Shown here piece by piece: positions 34,917-36,536 of a stretch of DNA of 36,536 bases. The first letter of the stretch is position 1, and each line of letters starts with the position of its first letter. This stretch comes from Mycobacterium sp. 1465703.0 (lineage in GTDB: Bacteria > Actinomycetota > Actinomycetes > Mycobacteriales > Mycobacteriaceae), in the NCBI RefSeq assembly GCF_001672975.1, contig NZ_LZKU01000117.1, forward strand, positions 1-36,536, given 5' to 3'. The notes under the pieces are model-generated. The model saw only the letters and a list, made by a program, of their open reading frames with translations. It was not told the DNA's origin and ran no database searches. Position numbers and translations under genes: made by a program.

Positions 34917-35324
34917 ATGCGCCTGATCCTTAACGTCATCTGGTTAGTCTTCGGCGGCCTCTGGATGGCCGTCGGGTACCTGGCTGCGGCGCTGCTGAGC
35001 TTTCTGCTCATCATCACCATTCCCTTTGGCTTCGCGTCGCTTCGGATCGCCTCCTACGCGTTGTGGCCGTTCGGCCGCACGATCGTGGACAAGCCGACCG
35101 CGGGCTCCGGCGCACTGATCGGCAACGTCATCTGGGTGGTGCTGTTCGGGGTGTGGCTGGCGATCGGTCATCTGGTCAGCGCTGCGGCCATGGCGTTGAC
35201 CATCGTCGGCATTCCGCTGGCCCTGGCCAACCTAAAACTGATTCCAGTGTCGCTGATGCCGCTGGGTAAGCACATCGTGCCGGTCAGCTCGCCGACTCAG
35301 CACGTGCCGCCGGTGGCCGCATGA
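34917..35324 (+). CDS. YccF-domain inner-membrane protein (Rv0870c-like)
   Basis: A 135-residue membrane protein built of two tandem copies of the YccF motif: LILNVIWLVFGGLWMAVGYLAAALLSFLLIITIPFGFASLRIASYALWPFGR and LIGNVIWVVLFGVWLAIGHLVSAAAMALTIVGIPLALANLKLIPVSLMPLGK. Each copy is a pair of helices followed by a re-entrant-looking turn with N-V-I-W and P-F-G or P-L-G. Function unknown. GGAGGAG stands just before the ATG. The stop overlaps the moaA2 ATG (ATGA), so this gene leads the moaA2-moaD2 transcript; whether it has anything to do with molybdopterin is unknown. Confidence 0.9.
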   Translation: MRLILNVIWLVFGGLWMAVGYLAAALLSFLLIITIPFGFASLRIASYALWPFGRTIVDKPTAGSGALIGNVIWVVLFGVWLAIGHLVSAAAMALTIVGIPLALANLKLIPVSLMPLGKHIVPVSSPTQHVPPVAA

Positions 35325-36403
35325 CGCTGACGGCGCTGGGCGTCCCCTCGGTACCGAGCCGCGTTGACGGCCCGGCCGGTCTCACAGCTGCGCCGGCCAC
35401 CGGCCCGCTGGTGGACACCTATGGGCGAGTCGCCTCCGATCTGCGGGTCTCGCTGACCGATCGCTGCAACCTGCGGTGCAGCTATTGCATGCCGGCCGAG
35501 GGCCTGAACTGGCTGCCGGGCGAGCAACTGCTCAGTCCCGACGAGCTGGCCAGGCTGATGCATATCGCGGTCACCCGCTTGGGGGTGACCAGCGTGCGGT
35601 TCACCGGCGGCGAGCCGTTGCTGGCCCGGCACCTCGAACAGGTGGTCGCTGCGGCCGCCGCCCTGCAGCCCCGCCCGGAGATTTCGCTGACCACCAACGG
35701 GGTCGGACTGGCGCGACGGGCCGCCGGGCTCGCGCTGGCCGGTCTGAACCGCGTCAACGTCTCGCTGGACAGCGTGGATCGGCAGCATTTCGCCGCCATC
35801 ACCCGGCGCGACCGGCTCGCCGACGTGCTGGCCGGCCTGGTCGCGGCCAAAGAGGCCGGTTTGACCCCGGTTAAGGTGAACGCCGTGCTCGACCCCGCCA
35901 CCGGACGCCAGGACGTGGTGGGGCTGTTGCGGTTCTGCCTCGAGCACGGATATCAGTTGCGCGTCATCGAACAAATGCCGCTGGATGCGGGGCACCAGTG
36001 GCGCCGGGACGCGGCGCTGAGCGCCGATGACGTGCTGGCGGCGCTGCGCCCGCACTTTCGGCTGCGGCCGGACCCGGCGCCGCGCGGCTCGGCTCCTGCC
36101 GAGCTCTGGCTCGTCGACACCGGCCCGGGCACACCGAGCGGAAAGTTCGGCGTGATCGCGTCGGTCTCGCACGCCTTCTGCGCGGCGTGTGACCGCACCC
36201 GGTTGACGGCCGACGGCCAGATCCGCAGCTGCCTGTTCGCCGAACAGGAAACCGATCTTCGGGGCCTGCTACGCAGCGATGTGTCCGACGATGCGATCGA
36301 GGCGGCGTGGCGTACCGCGATGTGGGGCAAGCCGGCCGGTCACGGCATCAACGACCCGGACTTCATCCAGCCCGACCGCCCGATGAGCGCGATCGGTGGC
36401 TAG
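35321..36403 (+). CDS. moaA2: MoaA2, GTP 3',8-cyclase (molybdenum cofactor synthesis)
   Basis: A 360-residue radical-SAM enzyme that rearranges GTP to the cyclic nucleotide that MoaC turns into cyclic pyranopterin monophosphate. The SAM [4Fe-4S] cluster motif is Cys49-x3-Cys53-x2-Cys56 (DRCNLRCSYCMP). The substrate-side cluster is Cys287-x2-Cys290-x13-Cys304 (FCAACDRTRLTADGQIRSCLF). The FTGGEP SAM-binding motif and the C-terminal Gly-Gly that enters the active site (SAIGG) are present. The first 35 residues are a Pro/Ala-rich extension usual in mycobacterial copies. The start overlaps the stop of the yccF-like gene; moaD2 follows after 4 bases. Mycobacteria often have several moaA paralogues; the context fits moaA2. 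Confidence 0.95.
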   Translation: MTLTALGVPSVPSRVDGPAGLTAAPATGPLVDTYGRVASDLRVSLTDRCNLRCSYCMPAEGLNWLPGEQLLSPDELARLMHIAVTRLGVTSVRFTGGEPLLARHLEQVVAAAAALQPRPEISLTTNGVGLARRAAGLALAGLNRVNVSLDSVDRQHFAAITRRDRLADVLAGLVAAKEAGLTPVKVNAVLDPATGRQDVVGLLRFCLEHGYQLRVIEQMPLDAGHQWRRDAALSADDVLAALRPHFRLRPDPAPRGSAPAELWLVDTGPGTPSGKFGVIASVSHAFCAACDRTRLTADGQIRSCLFAEQETDLRGLLRSDVSDDAIEAAWRTAMWGKPAGHGINDPDFIQPDRPMSAIGG

Positions 36404-36407
36404 CCCC

Positions 36408-36536
36408 ATGGGACAGGCCCCTGTCCAATCGAACGGAATCCAGGTGACGGTGCGCTACTTCGCGGCCGCCCGCGCCGCCGCGGGCATCGAGTCGGAGACG
36501 GTGGTGCTGCGCCCCGGAACGACGGTCGGCGACCTG
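36408..36536 (+). CDS. moaD2: MoaD2, molybdopterin synthase small subunit (partial, cut by window end)
   Basis: The first 43 codons are present, beginning MGQAPVQSNGIQVTVRYFAAARAAAG and running to the window edge. This is a ubiquitin-like sulphur carrier; the VRYFAAARAAAG strand-helix is diagnostic of MoaD. The activated C-terminal Gly-Gly lies outside the window. In the pathway it gives its thiocarboxylate sulphur to molybdopterin together with MoaE. The start ATG is 4 bases after the moaA2 stop, so the genes are one operon. No good Shine-Dalgarno is seen; GTG at 36443 (VTVRYF) is a less likely alternative. Confidence 0.88.
   Translation, partial: MGQAPVQSNGIQVTVRYFAAARAAAGIESETVVLRPGTTVGDL

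Overview
This 36.5 kb window is chromosomal DNA of a mycobacterium, most likely a slow-growing non-tuberculous species. It is very GC-rich. Gene content and order follow the Mycobacterium tuberculosis segment from moaD2 (Rv0868c) to Rv0912, read here in reverse. Locus names such as Rv0897c are assigned from memory of the M. tuberculosis map and protein families, not from a search. Genes that M. tuberculosis carries in this interval are absent (PPE13, the PE_PGRS gene next to fadE10, the Rv0888 and Rv0890c-Rv0895 block). In their place are pdxH beside the citrate synthases and a kinase/Mce-associated gene pair. No rRNA, tRNA, IS element, CRISPR array or prophage was seen. No stretch over 300 bases lacks a gene; the longest gap (23065-23302) is 238 bases.

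Layout. 36-7128 is a minus-strand run: echA6, an MBL-fold protein, a serine-hydrolase lipoprotein, ctpE (frameshifted), a small helical protein and SRPBCC protein (annotated as a toxin-antitoxin pair in M. tuberculosis), and a four-helix membrane protein. accD3 diverges from echA6, followed by the PrrA/PrrB two-component system. arfA-arfB-arfC (acid adaptation) converge on prrB. A DUF2630 protein and a CrtI-like oxidoreductase then converge on gltA2. pdxH lies between gltA2 and the second citrate synthase gene, citA.

17698-19679 is the accessory part: a Hanks-type Ser/Thr kinase whose extracytoplasmic domain looks like an Mce-associated protein, translationally coupled to a separate Mce-associated membrane protein and probably read from a leaderless transcript. 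Next come a VOC-fold protein, fprB and an AurF-like diiron oxygenase, serC, sepH, a small membrane protein, a SpoU-type RNA methyltransferase and a MarR regulator, a DUF2530 membrane protein, a second SRPBCC protein, a DUF3027 zinc-ribbon protein, an MFS-like protein with a DUF2771 partner, a xi-class GST-like reductase, fadE10, cspB, a YccF protein, moaA2 and the start of moaD2 (cut by the window end).

The most notable features not explained by genes are four copies of a 45-base inverted-repeat element, all in gaps between convergent genes. Two of them form a tandem 56-base duplication that fills the space between two stop codons and contributes both. Other points worth a second look are the ctpE frameshift, a probable CTG start for the CrtI-like gene, a palindromic -10 box shared by echA6 and accD3, a Glu in place of the catalytic Asp of CitA, and the kinase/Mce-associated fusion.
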